A stretch of 64,000 nt of DNA from Rhizomys pruinosus (GCA_009823505.1 VZQC01010550.1:2318837-2382836); one strand, 5' to 3'. Counted from the stretch's first letter, positions 1 through 13,300 are shown. Program-made: numbers and translations. Notes: generated from the sequence alone by a model not told the origin.

Positions 1-129
1 TTTTTTTTGGTCTGTTTGAGATAGGGTCTCTACAGAAGCCCCAGCTGTCCTGGAATTCTGTAAACCAGGCTGGCCTTGAACTCACAAAGACCCGACCCCC
101 CTGCCTCTGCCTCCTGAGTGCTAGGATTA
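1..129 (-). repeat. B1 SINE, cut by window edge
   Basis: Reverse-strand B1: T-rich start, then the reverse complement of the B1 body (gagatagggtctc, ggctggccttgaactcaca, gcctctgcctcc, ggattaaa). The B1 5' end is diverged or lost at about position 129. Confidence 0.85.
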
Positions 130-703
130 AAAAATATTTGTAAAAGAATGTCTCACTGGAGAGACACAGAGACATGGGGCACACGGGGCAAAGGTTCCCG
201 TTATCGCACTTGGGAGAACTTACCTATTTTTTCCTTTTTGTCCTCTGAAAGGCGTTAGCTCCACGTTGTGGCACCTTTTGTTGCCATTTCTTCCTCTCTG
301 TTCATTCCTCAGCATGGTTGCTGAAGCTCAGGCAGGAGCCGGGAGGAGGAGGAGTGAGCAGGTAAGGGTCAGTACAGGAACTGACCTGGGGGAGATTCCA
401 AGGAAATAACTCAACTTTATTCGCACAACTCGGGGTCTTTATGCCGGATCTGTGAGGTGGGAATGGGGGTTAAGGGACCATATAGGAATTTACAGCATAT
501 ACAGGGTGCTAGCCAACCGAAACTGAGGTGTGTTCTCCAGATCACTGCAAGAATGTGACAGTGTTTTGCCCAATGCATCAAAGGCAGAGCTGCCAGGCAA
601 GTTTTATGTGTTGGCGAGCAGGAAATCACCAGAGCCCCAGCCTCTGAAAACCCCATAGAGATTGTCAGGGCCTCTGAAGCTGACATCCTAAGAGCTCCAG
701 CCA
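130..703. other. Intronic stretch without recognised genes
   Basis: I recognise no exon here. On the minus strand there is an AATAAA (tttatt on plus at 416-421) within moderately GC-rich, SINE-free sequence, which would fit a degraded LTR on the minus strand. This is only a guess, because no LTR ends or coding similarity are visible. Confidence 0.35.
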
Positions 704-1131
704 AATGGAATGCTCACATGGGTGCATGGGGCATGGGTGCTACGTTGCACATGTGGAAGTCAAAGGACAACTTGTAGGAGTTGGTTGTTCTGTGTGTGTT
801 CCAGGGGTCAAATTCAGATCGTTAGGCTTGGTGGCAGGTGCCTTTATCTGCTGAGCTATCTCTCCACCCTGCATCTATATCTTTTACAGAAATGTATTTT
901 CAGTAGGTCTAATTCTATATAACTGTTTAAGTTTAAATTTTTATGTATTATTGTGTGCATATATATGTGTGTGTGAGGGTGTGTCTACCATGATACCCAT
1001 GTGGATGCCAGAGGACAACTTTGTAGAGCTGGTTTGCTCCTTCCACCTTTACTTAGATTACAGGAATTGAATTCAGGTCATCAGGCTTTGATGGCAAAGC
1101 TTTTACTCACTGAGCCATCTCATTGGCCTGA
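704..1131 (-). repeat. Two B3-type SINEs in a row
   Basis: Two reverse-strand B3-like copies, about 714-875 and 945-1131. Each shows the order 'cacatgtggaag / gccagaggacaact', 'ttcaggtcatcaggctt' and a terminal 'tgagccatctc', the reverse complement of a tRNA-derived head. Confidence 0.7.
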
Positions 1132-2045
1132 CGTTTAACTTTTTCAAGGGACAACAAAGCTGTTTTCCAAAGCAGCTATAGTCATTTACTTCCTGGCAGT
1201 AATATTTGAAAGTTCTGCTTTCTCCACAGTCTTTGTCAACACTTTTTATTGTCCATCTTTTATTTCTTCCATCCTGGTGACCAGACACAGGGCCTCAGAC
1301 ATGCTAAACAAGTGCTCTGCCACTGCTCTACATACCCAGCTCTGTTGTCCTAATGGGTGTATAATACAGTTTTAATATGGTTTTGTGTCTCCGTTGTGAT
1401 AATTGGGAATCTTTTTATATTCCTCTTAGTCAATTGTATACTTCCTTTGGAGAAATAGTCTATTCAGATCCGTTGCCAGTTAATTACCCTGGTTCTTTTG
1501 TGTTTCCATATGAATTTTAGGATGTTTTTTGTAATTCTGTGAAGAATGTATCACGGAGATTTTGAGTGGGATTACACTGAATCTATGCATTACTTTTAGT
1601 AGGATGGTCATTTTCACAATATTAATTCTTCCAATCCATGAGCGTGGGAGGTCCATCTTCTGGTGTCTTCCTTAATCTCTTTATTTCAAGATTTAAATTT
1701 TTCATTATAGAGATCTTTAATCTCTTTGGTCAGGTTTATTCTGAGATAGTAAAAAAATTTTTTTGAGGCTATTGCAAGTAGGAAGATTTCCATGAACTCT
1801 TTCTCCAGTTGCTTGTTATTAGTGTATAGAAAGGCTACTGGGTTTTGTAGATTAATTTTGTAACCTGCCACCTTACTGTTAATCATTTCTACGAGTTTTC
1901 TGGTGGAATTTTTGGCATCTTTTAGGTATAGTATCATATCATCTGCAAAAAGGGGTAATTTGACCTTTTATTTTTCCAATTAGCACTTTTAAAATTTTCT
2001 TCCCTACTGCTCTAGCAAGAGTTTCAAGCATTATATTAAAAAGGA
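1132..2045 (-). mobile_element. L1 LINE fragment, ORF2 antisense
   Basis: Minus-strand remnant of L1 ORF2. Between 1,937 and 1,686 the reverse strand encodes a reverse-transcriptase segment with typical L1 motifs (KVAGYKINLQ, VAFLYTNNKQ, INLTKEIKDLYNEKF). The part at about 1,300-1,490 corresponds to a region closer to the ORF2 C-terminus, so an internal deletion of the element is likely. The element is dead, with stops and frameshifts. Confidence 0.8.
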
Positions 2046-2051
2046 GCATTG

Positions 2052-2311
2052 CGGGCTGGAGAGATGGCCTAGCGGTTAAGAGCGCCGACCGCTCTTACAG
2101 AGGACCCGGGTTCGATCCCCAGCACCCACATGGCGGCCGAGAGCCGTCTGAAACTCCAATTCCAGGAGAACTCCAGTTCCAGGGGAATCCGAGACCCTCT
2201 TCTGACCTCCGCGGCATTGCACGACACGGGTGCACAGACCTGCATGCAGACAGTACATTGATACACATACCGAAATAAAAAAAAAAAAAATAATAATTTA
2301 AAAAATTAAAA
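2052..2311 (+). repeat. B2 SINE, full length
   Basis: Plus-strand B2 with a tRNA-derived head (gggctggagagatggcctag, ggttcgatccccagcac), body and A-rich tail. It carries a duplicated motif, 'aactccaattccaggag / aactccagttccagggg', also seen in several other copies here, which suggests a B2 subfamily. Confidence 0.9.
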
Positions 2312-2321
2312 AAAATAGTAT

Positions 2322-2576
2322 TTCCTTGCTCAGCAAGGTGGCACATGCCTGTAATCTTGGGAGTATGAAGACAAGATGGAACTCTGAGGCCTGTCTGGGC
2401 TACAGAGTGAGTTTCAGGACAACCTGGGCAATTTAGGGAGACCTTATGTCAAACTAGAAGAGGAAGAAAATGGGTGGAAATGTAGCTCAATAGCAGTGTG
2501 CTTGACTAGCATGCAAAAGGTCCTGAGTTTTTTTTTTTTTCTTTGTCTTTTTTAGAGAGGGTCTCCCTATAGCCCC
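2322..2576 (+). repeat. B4-like SINE and truncated B1
   Basis: A plus-strand B1-like part (aaggtggcacatgcctgtaatc, ggctacagagtgagtttcagg) runs into an ID-like tail to about 2,526. It is followed by the first 47 bases of a reverse-strand B1 that stops dead at the ambiguous base. Confidence 0.6.
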
Positions 2577-2577
2577 N
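2577..2577. other. Single N, assembly join
   Basis: One ambiguous base inside a B1. The sequence immediately to its right restarts at a motif already seen at about 692 (gagctccagccaaatgg), so this N marks a join rather than a simple unread base. Confidence 0.85.
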
Positions 2578-4560
2578 GAGCTCCAGCCAAATGGAATGCT
2601 CACATGGGTGCATGGGGCATGGGTGCTACGTTGCACATGTGGAAGTTCCAAAGACAACTTGTAGAGTTGGTACTCGTTCTGTGCCTTCCACAGCCTGGTC
2701 ATGGATTCGAGCTTAGGCTTCGCTTGGCAGTCAGACCTATCATGCTGAGCTATCTCTCCACCCTGCATCTATATCTTTTACAGAAATGTAGTTTTCAGTA
2801 GGTCAATTCGTATATAACTGTTAAGTTAAATTTTTATGTATGTATTGTGTGCAGATATATGTGTGTGTGGGTGTGTCTACCACTGATACCATGTGGATGC
2901 CCGAGACACATTGTATGAGTTGGTTTGCTCCTTCCACCTTTACTTAGATTACAGGAATTGAATTCAGGTCATCAGGACTTTGAATGGCAAAAAGCTTTTT
3001 AAATCACTGAGCCATCTCATTGGCCTGACGTTTAACTTTTTCAAGGGACAACAAGTGTTTTCCAAAGCAGCCTATAGTCATTTACTTCCCTGGCGATAAT
3101 TTTGAATTACGTGTTCTGCTTTTCTCCCAGTCTTTGTCAACACTTTTTATTGTCCATCTTTTATTTCTTCCATCCTGGTGACCAGACACAGGGCCTCAGA
3201 CATGCTAAACCAGTCTCTGCCACTGCTCTACATAACCCAGCTCTGTTGTCCTAATGGGTGTATAATACAGTTTTAATATGGTTTTGTGTCTCCGTTGTGA
3301 TAATTGGGAATCTTTTTATATTCCTCTTAGTCAATTGTATACTTCCTTTGGAGAAATAGTCTATTCAGATCCGTTTGCCAGTTACAATTCCCCTGGTTCT
3401 TTTGTGTTTTCCATGGAATTTTCGGATGTTTTTTGTAATTCTGTGAAGCATGTATCGGTGATTTTGAATGGGATTACACTGAATCTGATGATTTACTTTC
3501 GTACGGCCTGGTCACTTTCCACAATATTATTCCTTTCCATCACTCGCTGGCGGTCCATTCTTCTGGGTGTCTTCCTTCAATCTTTTCTTTCAACCGAGCT
3601 TTTCAACATTTTTATGTACCCACGACGCATCTTTTCTCTCTTTGGTTCAGTTTATGTCTGAGTGTAACAAACCATTTTTTTGACGGCGTTGCACCGTAGG
3701 GACTTTCCCTGACCCTCTTTCTCCGTTGCTTATCATTACTGTGTCTACAAGCTACATGGGTTTCTGTACTTATTTTGTAACTTGCCACTTACTGTTGATG
3801 CTATTTCCTACGAATGTTTTTGGTGAAAGTTTTTGGCATCGTTTAGGTATATCTCATATAACTTGCAAAAAGGCGTAATTTGACCTTTTTTTTCCAATTA
3901 GCACTTTTAAAATTTTCTTCCCTACTGCTCTAGCAAGAGTTTCAACAAGCATTATAAAAAAGGAGCATGCGGGTGCTGGAGAGATGCCTAAGCGGTTAGA
4001 CGCCCCGACCGCTCTTACGCAGGACCCGTGGTTCGGTTAGTCCCCAGCCCCACATGGCGGCCGAGAGCCGTCTGCTGAAACTCCAATTCGAACCAGTTCG
4101 GGAATCGACCTTCTTTCTCCTCCGATTTTTTTTTTGACACAGGTGCAGACCTGCAAGTTAAGCAGCGCATGATACAGGTCTTCAGAATGGAATACACAAA
4201 CAAAAAAGCAAAACAGGCCCAAATAAAAAGCAAAGAACGCCGCCCTCAATAAAAAAATAAAAATCAAAAAAAAAAAAATAGAGCATTTGCCGGGCTGTCA
4301 GCTGTGTGCGCTGATCATCGCGTTAAGAGCACGACCGCCTCGTTGAAATCGACGCACGAGACCAGAGGCCTGGGGATCCCCAGCACCCCATGGCGGCCGA
4401 GAACCATTCTGAAGCTCTACATTCCAGAAGAACTCCAGTTCAAGGGGAATCCGAGACCCTCTTCTGAACTCGTGGCGTTGCACGACACGGGTGGCACAGA
4501 CTTGCTGCAGACATACATTCCATCACACATACAGAAATAAATAGAAATTAAAAAAAAAAC
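2578..4560 (+). repeat. Error-rich direct copy of 692-2311
   Basis: Follows the same order as the first copy: B3, B3, L1 ORF2 remnant (minus strand, about 3,393-3,930), then B2 (from about 3,970). The offset drifts from 1,886 at the left to about 1,923 near 4,055, through many small indels and substitutions. A second noisy B2 (about 4,280-4,550) is appended. Probably an assembly artefact at the gap rather than a genomic duplication. Confidence 0.8.
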
Positions 4561-4810
4561 CAAGGAGCATTGCGCGCGGGGCGTGGTGGCGCACAACCTG
4601 TTAATCTGAGCCTGGAGGATGTAGAGTGTGAAAGACTTATTAGATGGCTCGGTATGAAATACACAAAGTCAAGTAGAAAGTTACATAAACGCTCTAAAAT
4701 TTTTAACAAAGCCCAGCAACCTATATCGAGTCCCCCACACTTAATACATTTAACTTTCTGAAAGCACATAAAAGGCAGACTTTAGTAAGTGCTGCTTGAC
4801 ATCGCATAAG
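4561..4810. other. Junction and short unique intron segment
   Basis: Starts with a scrap of B1 head (gcgtggtggcgcac) that breaks off after about 35 bases into non-repetitive sequence of good quality. No exon is recognised. Confidence 0.5.
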
Positions 4811-5435
4811 TCTTTTTTTTTTTTTAAACCTGTAGCCCCAGCTGGCCAGGAACTGCTCATACAGACCATAGTGGCCTTGATTTCACAGTGTTAACCTGCC
4901 TCTGCCTCCCAAGTGTTGAATTAAAGATGTCACTATGCCTAGCAGTAAAATACATTTTTTTAAATTTTATTTATTTTTTTTTATGTGTATGAATGTACTG
5001 TCTGCATTTAGGTTTGTGCACCCATGTCATGCAATGCCTCGGAGGTCAGAAGAGGGTGTCGGATTCCCCTGGAACTGGAGTTAAGATGGTTCTCAGCCAT
5101 ATGGTGGGTGCTGGGGATTGAACCCGGTCCTCTGCAAGAGCAGCGGTGCTCTTAACCATTAGGCCATCTTCCAGCCCTCTTTTTTTTTTTTTTTTTTTTT
5201 TTTTTGAGCAGGTCTCCCTTTAGTCCCAGCTGGCTTGGAGCTCACTATGTAGACCAGGCTGGGCTTGAACTCACATCTGCCTCCCTCTGCCCTCCCGCGG
5301 GCTGAGATTAAAGGCATGCACCACCACGCCTGGCTTAAAGAGGGTTTAGCTGCCATGTGGATGCTAGGAATCGAACCCAGGTCCTCTGTAAGTGTAGTCC
5401 CTGCTCTTAACTGCTGAGCCATCTTTCCATCCCCC
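4811..5435 (-). repeat. Cluster of B1 and B2 SINEs
   Basis: Reverse-strand elements in order: diverged B1 (4,811-4,946), B2 (about 4,960-5,178), B1 (about 5,180-5,335), and the head half of another B2 (5,336-5,437, 'gctgccatgtgg ... tgagccatcttt'). Confidence 0.8.
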
Positions 5436-5528
5436 CAGTTTGCAATTTTAAAATTAGGTTTGGGGGTGTTTGAAGTTCCAGAGATTGTTCCTTTACTTTC
5501 TGTGGTTCTTTTGTGTGTGTGTTTTTCT

Positions 5529-5770
5529 TTTTTTTTTTTTTAATTTATTTCTGTATGTGTATGAATGTACTGTCTGCATGCAAGTGTGTGCACCCGTGTC
5601 GTGCAATGCCGCGGAGGTCAGAAGAGGGTGTCGGATTCCCCTGGAACTGGAGTTCTCCTGGAATTGGAGTTTCAGACGGTTCTCGGCTGCCATGTGGGTG
5701 CTGGGGATCGAACCCGGGTCCACTGCAAGAGCGGTCGGCGCTCTTAACTGCTAGGCCATCTCTCCAGCCC
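5529..5770 (-). repeat. B2 SINE just before a Nek4 exon
   Basis: Reverse-strand B2 complete with T-rich tail and head. It carries the same duplicated 'ctggaactggag / ctggaattggag' motif as the copy at 2,052 and ends 22 bases upstream of the exon at 5,793. Confidence 0.9.
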
Positions 5771-5792
5771 CCTTCATTTTGTTATTTTTAAG

Positions 5793-5960
5793 GATGAAGT
5801 TACTGGTGAATGTATTATAGAAAAACAGGACAGCATCCACCCAGGTTTACATCCACACAGCTCTGCATCTGAACCCTCCATGTCTCGACAGCGAAGGCAG
5901 AAAACAAGAGAACAGACCGAGCAAGGTGGGGGAAAGTGCCAGCTCAGCAGTCTCTTTGCA
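5793..5960 (+). CDS. Nek4: Nek4 coding exon A
   Basis: Acceptor ttatttttaag, donor gtaagt. 56 codons in phase 0/0, [12 protein letters not shown] through [11 protein letters not shown] to LSSLFA. It matches the NEK4 linker after the kinase domain: serine- and arginine-rich, probably disordered. Confidence 0.93.
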
Positions 5961-8900
5961 GTAAGTCATGCAGTGCTTGGGAAACTTGATTTATGTTAAG
6001 AATAATTAACAGTTGCCAAAAAAACACAGAAGAGGCTGGGTGTGGTGGTGCATGCCTTTAGTCCCAGCACTAGGAAGGCAGAAGCAGGCAGGCAGATCTC
6101 TGTGAGATCGAGGTCATCTGGTCTATATAGTGAATTCCAGGCCACCCGGGGCTGCAGAGAGACCTTGTCTCAAAAACAAAACAAAAAACAAAATCAAGAA
6201 AGAAACAAATAAGCAAAGAAATGCCCCCCCCCTCCTGGGGGGGAAAAAAAGCCAATAGACAAAATGCAAAGAATAGATGAAGAATGGTAAGGCCAAAATG
6301 CTTACATTGTCAGATCAGTGAGTTGGAAATAGGGCAGAAATAAGCAGGCCATTTTGAGAGTTAAAGGAAAAGGGTATTTGATTCCTTTGATGAATAGGTT
6401 TTTTTCTCTCATTTTCTAAGTTGACTTTTTTTTTCTATGCACTGCTAGAACCCAGATGCTTGTATACCACTGAGCTATATCTGTAGCCCTTGATACCTCC
6501 TTTCTCTCTCTCTTTCTCTCTCTCTGTTTTATTTTTATGTATGTGTCTTGCCTGCAGTCTATAAGAGTACCATGCATGCAATGCCCATGAAAGCCAGAAG
6601 AGGGCATCAGATCTTCTGGGACTGGAATCCTTAGTGAGCTGGGAACTGAACCTGGGTCCTTTTCAAGAGCACCCAGTGCTCACCTCCCCCCCCACCACCA
6701 CCACCACCGCCACCTCCTTTCTTAAAACATCTACCGGGCTGGAGAGATGGCCTAGCCGTTAAGAGCACCGACTGCTCTTGCAGAGGACCAGGGTTCTATC
6801 CCCTTTAACTCCAGTTCCAGGGGAATCCGACACCCTCTTCTGACCTCCTCAGCATTGCATGACACGGGTGCACAAACCTACATGCAGACAGTACATTCAT
6901 ATACATACAAAAATAAATAAATAAAATTTAAAAAAATTTAAAAAAAATGCAGCGCTGAGCTGGTAAGGTAGATCAGTTCGTAGAGTGCTTACCTGGCCAC
7001 AAAACCCTAGATTTAATTCCCAAGACTGAGTAAACTAGGCTTGGTGACACACCTGTAATCCCAGTGCTTAGGGGGCATAGGTAAGGAGGCTCAGAAATTC
7101 AAGGTCACCCTTGTCTACATAGCCAGTTGGAGGGCAGTCTGGCATATGTGAGACCTTGTCTCAAAATAATGAATGCTGTGAAAATTTTAAGGGCAAATCA
7201 CTGATGAAATACATGGTAAACTTGCCAATAGGGGAAATTTTGGAGATAGCTGTATGTGAAACTGATATTTTCCCCCTCTCTAAATTATTTAAGTTCCAAG
7301 AATTACGTCCTCAACTTTTGCCTTCTCACTCTGCTGTTGGGAAAGTGGATATCATACCAACACAACAAAACACTGAAAAACAAAATAGACCAGTTACTAA
7401 GTCTGCGAGCAGTTCAAGGAGCCATGAGGTGTCTTCATTAAAGGTTTGTACAAGCAGATCCTGCATTTTATTTTATTTTTTTTAATTTTATTTATTTAGT
7501 TTTTATGTGTATGAATGTACTGTCTACATGTAGGTTGGTGCACCTGTGTCATGCAGTGCCATGGAGGTCAGATGAGGGTTTGACCTTTGATTTGTCGGAT
7601 TCCCCTGGCACTGGAGTTAAAGATGGTTCTCAGCTGCCATGTGGGTGCTGGGGATCAACTGGGTCCTGTGCAATAGCAGTCGGAGCTGGGCGTGGTGGCA
7701 CATTCCTTTAATCCTAGCACTTGGGAGATAGAGGCAGGCGGATCAATGTGAGTTCAAGGCCAGTCTGGTCTACAGAGCGAGCTCCAGGCCAGCTGGGGCT
7801 ACAAGGAGACCCTGTCTCGAAAAGACCAAAAAAAAAAGAGCAGTCGGCACTCTTAACCACTAGGCCATCTCTCCAGCCCCAGATCCTGCATTTTAAAAGA
7901 CCTTCTTAGAGCTTTCGGATTATAAAATCCTATGTATATTGTGAAATTTTATATGAAAACATTTTAGCCCTGCATTTTCCCAATACTGGAAGGAAAAGAT
8001 TTGTGAGTCACACAAGAGCTCTGAAATGGACAGATTCTGTGGTTCCAGAGATAGTCACTTCCGGTCATAGGAAGACTGAGTAGATTCTGAATATAAGGAA
8101 TGCAGAAGCCCCCCCTTGCTCCTCCAAAATGAACATCTCCCAGAAGCGAGGGGCTGTGGTCATTCCTTACCAGTGGCTTTAACGCTGTGGTAGACTGGAC
8201 TCTACATGCAAAGTGATTTCCACTTCTTTCAAGAGCAGTAGAACGCTTTTATCACAGTGTAGGATGATGCATCATCCTGTAGGTGCTACAAGAATGGTGA
8301 TTAGGAATAGAAATGACTCTGACTTTCTTTCAAAGGATCGACCATTATCAGCCAGAGAAAGGAGGCGACTAAAGCAGTCTCAGGAAGAGATGTTTCCCTC
8401 AGGTGAAGTTGACTTCCTTATTTAATTGGTTGTTGGTGGCTGGTCATAAATAAACACTGATTCTGATTGTGGTATTCAAACTTTCAAGCAGTTTTCAAGG
8501 AGTACCTGGGATTAAAGGCATGTGCTACCATGCCGGCGTAAAGATGGTTCTTAACCACCATGTGGGTGCTGTGAATTGAATCTGGGTCCTCTGCAAGAGC
8601 AGTCAGTGCTCTTAACCGCTGATCCATCACTCCAGCCCCTTAACTTCTTTTTATGTCCGTAGCCTGCTGGTCAGAGAAATGCTCTTCCAAGGAACAGAGA
8701 GGAAGCTGGAGAATGGTACTACATAGGGTCAGGGCTGTAGGTTATTCCTAAACGTTGTACTGTCAGTTTCCATTTACCTGAGGTGACTATGTCTCCAGTG
8801 TTATGGTACATATCTTAAAGGTAGCATATTTATAGTCATTATCCTGGTTTTTCAGGAGAGGAAACTGAGGTTCCAAAGGGTTGAGTAACTTGTACAAGGT

Positions 8901-10330
8901 CACAGAGCTGGCAGACCCAGGACTAAGATATTATCTGAGTGACAGACACCAGAGTGGTGATGAACTTGCTGTTGCAGCTACTCTGGCTTTCTAGGGTATT
9001 TTATACCCTCTTCGTTGAGTCTACCTCACTACAGGCAAACCCTGGGATATTCATTTTTTTTTCAGGTCCTTCAGTGGAGAGAACTCCTTTGAATGCAGCA
9101 GGGCCAACAAAACCACAGGAGAAATGCCAGCCCACCCCCACCCGTCAGTTGTCTTCTGACTGCAGCATCACTCAGGTGCATCACACACTCCTGAAGGAAA
9201 CAGTGGCTCTGTCTCCAGGGAAGGCCAGTACTGTAAGCCTCACAAATGGCAGCATCATTTATATGACTTTTTTTTTTTCTTGTTTTGATTTTGTTTCTGT
9301 TTTTGCTTTTTAAGGCCAGGGTCTCAGTGGCCCAGGCTGGCCTGGAATTCACTATGTAGCTGAGGACGAATTCTTGTTCCTCTTGCCTATACATTCAGTG
9401 GGATTAGAAGCATACACTACCAGAGCCGGGCGTGGTGGCGCACGCCTTTAATCCTAGCACTTGGGAGGCAGAGGCAGGCGGATCTTTGTGAGTTCAAGGC
9501 CAGCCTGGTCTACAGAGTGAGTTCCAGGACAGCTGGGGCTACAGGGAGACCCTGTCTCGAAAAGACCAAAAAAAAAAGCATACACTACCACACCTAGGCA
9601 ATTTTGAGACAAGGTCTTGTTGGTGTAGCCTAGGGTGGCCTAAAATCCTTGATTTTCCAGCCTCAGCACCCCAAATGGTGGGATTATAGGCCCATACCAC
9701 CATACCCAACATTACTTTCACTTTTGATCAAGAAAAGTACTCATAAATAATAGCTAAAAGCAAAGGGTATGAAGTTTTCAGGCGTTCTTGCAGTGCTAAA
9801 TGCCTTTAGTCCCAGTAGCACTCAGGAGGCAGAATCAGGAGGATCTCTATAAGTTCAAGTCCAACCTGGGCTACATAATGAATTCCAGGATAATAGGGGT
9901 ATGTAGTGACCCTGTCTCTCAAAAAAAAAAAAAAAAAAAAACCTTGCCTTATGGTATTCTTTTTTTTTTTTTTTGGTCTTTTCGAGACAGGGTCTCCCTG
10001 TAGCCCCAGCTGTCCTGGAACTCACTCTGTAGAGCAGGCTGTCCTTGAACTCACAAAGATCTGCCTGCCTCTGCCTCCCAAGTGCTAGGATTAAAGGTGT
10101 GCGCCACCATGCCTGGCGGTATTCTTTTTATTGGGAGGTGCATGGGAGCTAGTACTGGGGATTGAACCTAGGGCCTCACACTTGATAAGCAAGTGCACTA
10201 CCACGAAGCTATCTTGCCAACTGCAGGTTTTATTTTTGGGAGAAGATCTTGCTAAATTGCCCAGATTGTCCTGAAATTCATTTTGTAGCCCAGGCTAGAT
10301 TTCATTTTATAATCCACTTGCCTCATCCTC

Positions 10331-10373
<43 letters not shown>

Positions 10374-13300
10374 TGTTGTGTTGTTATATATATATATATT
10401 TATACTATATATATATGTAGGTATATGTGTCTTTTCTGTGCATATGTATACCAGTGTGTGGGTATCAACAGAGGCCAGAAGAGGGTGTTGGATTCCCTGG
10501 AGCTGGAGTTAGAGTTGTGAGCTGCCCAGCCTGAGGTGCTGGGAACAAACTTGTTGTCCTCTGCAAGAGCAGCAAGTACTCTTAAATGCTCAGCCATCTC
10601 TCCAGCCCCTCTAGCTGTGCAACAGCATCATTTAGTTATTTCACTAATTGAAGTGCTATTTCCACTTCCCAAGGTTATAAGGTTTATGATACTAGGTGTA
10701 TCCTCTAAAGAACTTTAAAAATCTTACCTATGAGCATACTGAAATTGCCTTGATTTAGGTGGCATTCTGTCTAGCGTAAAATGCCAGTGTTCCTTATGGG
10801 CTAAGCCTTCTGCCTGAGGGTTGAGTCACTAGAACTCGTCATCCACTCTCTTCTGGAAAGATTTCTTCCTAGCTGACACTGTATGGCCTTGTAAAGCTTC
10901 ACCTTGATGTTCCTTAGTCTTAAGTTGGGAACATCATTACGATAAACTAACTTCAATTTTTCTGTTAGCTTCTCTTGTTTAATTGAATGTCAGTATATGT
11001 CTAGTTGGTCCTAAAACTGATATAGTACATTCTAGTTGTGTTGTCATGTGAAATTTTTTTTTTTTTTACAAACATTAATAGGAAAGGAAACTAATACATT
11101 GTCTGTCTGAAGAGGAGTTAAGTTCTTCTACAAGTTCAACTGATAAGTCAGATGGGGACTCCAGGGAAGGGTGAGTTCTTATTTTTCTTTCTCAGTTCTG
11201 TTTGGACTAAACCTAAAGTATTTTGATCTGTGGTATTTTCTTTTTTGTTGGTCTTTTTGAGACACCCCCCCCCTAGCCCCAGCTGTCCTGGAACTCCCTC
11301 TGTAGACCAGGCTGGCCTTGAACTCACAGACATCGCTTGCCTCTGCCTCCCGAGTGCTGGAATTAAAGGCGTGCGCCACTACACCCAGCTCAACCTGTGG
11401 TATTTTCTTTTTTTTTTTTAAGGTGCGGTCACCACACCTGGCTTAAAGGTAGTTCTTAGCCGCCATGTGGGTGCTGGGAATCGAACCTGGGTCCTCTGGA
11501 AGAACAGTTGGAGATCTTAACCACTGAGCCATCTCTCCAGCCCCAACCTGTGGTATTTTCATCAGTAACATCACAAATAGTTTGTGGTACATGTTAGAGC
11601 TTAAATAAATATAAAATAATAATATATATTAAAGAAATAAAAATAATTTTTATTCAGAATTTTTAAAATATTTTATTTTTAATTTTTTTAATTAATTAAT
11701 TTTTTTTTTTTCTTTTTTTGGTCTTTTCGAGACAGGGTCTCCATGTAGCCCCAGCTGGCTTGGAACTTGCTCTATAGACCAGGCTGGCCTTGAACTCACA
11801 AAGATCTGCCTGCCTCTGCCTCCCAAGTACTAGGATTAAAGGCATGCGCCACCATGCCCGGCTTAATTAATTAATTCATTTTTTTATGTGTATGGCTGTA
11901 CTTACTGTCTGCATGTAGGTTTGTGCACCCATGTAGTGCAATGCCACGGAGGTCAGAAGAGGGTGTCGGATTCCCCTGGAACTGGAGTTAAAGACGGTTC
12001 TCAGGCGCCATGTGGGTGCTAGGGATTGGACCCAAGTCCTCTGCAAGAACAGTCGACACTCTTAACTGCTAGGCCATCTCTCCAGCCCCCTAATATTTTA
12101 TTATTTTTATGTGTATGAGCATATTGCCTATATGTATGCATCCATGTTGTGCATTGCTTGCAGAAGTCAAAGAGGGTGTTAGATCTCCTGGAACTACAGT
12201 TATGGATGACTGTTCGCTGCCACATGGGTGCTGGGAACCAAACCTGGGTCCTCTGTAAAAGCAACAAGTGCTCTTAACCACTGAGCCATCTCTCCAGTTC
12301 CATTTTTTGCAATTTTTGACTGGAACAGATCCTGTGAATTTTATCTCATTGGGTCTGGTATTTATGTGTTTCTTTAAAATATTTAATCAATTTTATTTTT
12401 GTGTATGAGTATATTGCCTGCATATGTGTAAGTGTACCTGGGTCATACAATGCCTGAGGAAGTCAGAAGAAGGCATCAGATCCCCTAGAGCTGGAGTTGC
12501 AGACGGTTGTTAGCTACCATATGGGTGCTGGGAATTGAACCTAGGTCCTCTGTAATAGCAGTTAGTGTTCTTAACTGCTGAGCCATCTCTCCATCCCTTC
12601 TGTCTTGCTTTAAATATTCTTTTTTTGTCTTTTTGTTGTTGTGTTGTAGTTTTTAGGATGAAGCCTTCCTTATAGCCCCAGCTGACTTGGACCTGGCTGT
12701 AGACCAGGCTGGCCTCCATTTCACAGAGATATGCCCGCCTCTGCTTCCCAAGTGTGGGGGATTAAAGGTGTGCACCACCAGGCCTGGCTCATATCTAACT
12801 TAAAAAAAAAATTCTCACAAAGCCAAGTAAATTAATAAGGAGTTTTATTTTTTTCCCCCCTCAGGAAAAGTCATACAAATGAGATGAGTGATTTGGTACA
12901 ACTAATGACTCAGACACTTAAGCTGGATTCCAAAGAGAGCTTTGAAGAAGTACCAAATCCAGTTTCAGAATTCAGACTTCACCAGAAGTATTGTGACACC
13001 CTGGTACTTCATGGGAAAGTTGTGGAAGAGACAGAACTCCCATGCAAAGAGCTGCCTTCAGGTGATGAGCTGATTCTTTCACATCAAGCTAGTAAATGTA
13101 TTTATTGGAGAAATGCGTCACACCAAGATGTTGTTTTAGCTTTTTAGAATTTCATATGGATACATACATAAAAGATGTTTCTTTTTAATAATTTTGTTTT
13201 AATAATATGTATGTGTCTGTGTGTGGGTGGATATGTGTCTATGTTAGATCTCTTGGAGCTGGAGTTAGTTGTAGGTGGTTGTGAGCCACCTGATGGGTGC

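Noticed and set aside
5565..5747. Many ORFs with [21 protein letters not shown] sequence throughout the window
   Set aside because: All are translations of B2 SINEs. B1 gives a matching set with [21 protein letters not shown]. Neither is coding.
8939..9313. A 124-codon ORF as an independent protein
   Set aside because: The middle is Nek4 exon D; both ends are intron, one reaching into a SINE.
10336..10420. TG/TA run as a functional Z-DNA or regulatory site
   Set aside because: Ordinary microsatellite at a SINE edge, with no conserved context.
12884..13147. Treating the ORF over exon F as a separate small gene
   Set aside because: It is Nek4 exon F reading past its donor into the intron. 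The NEK4 match ends at the splice site.
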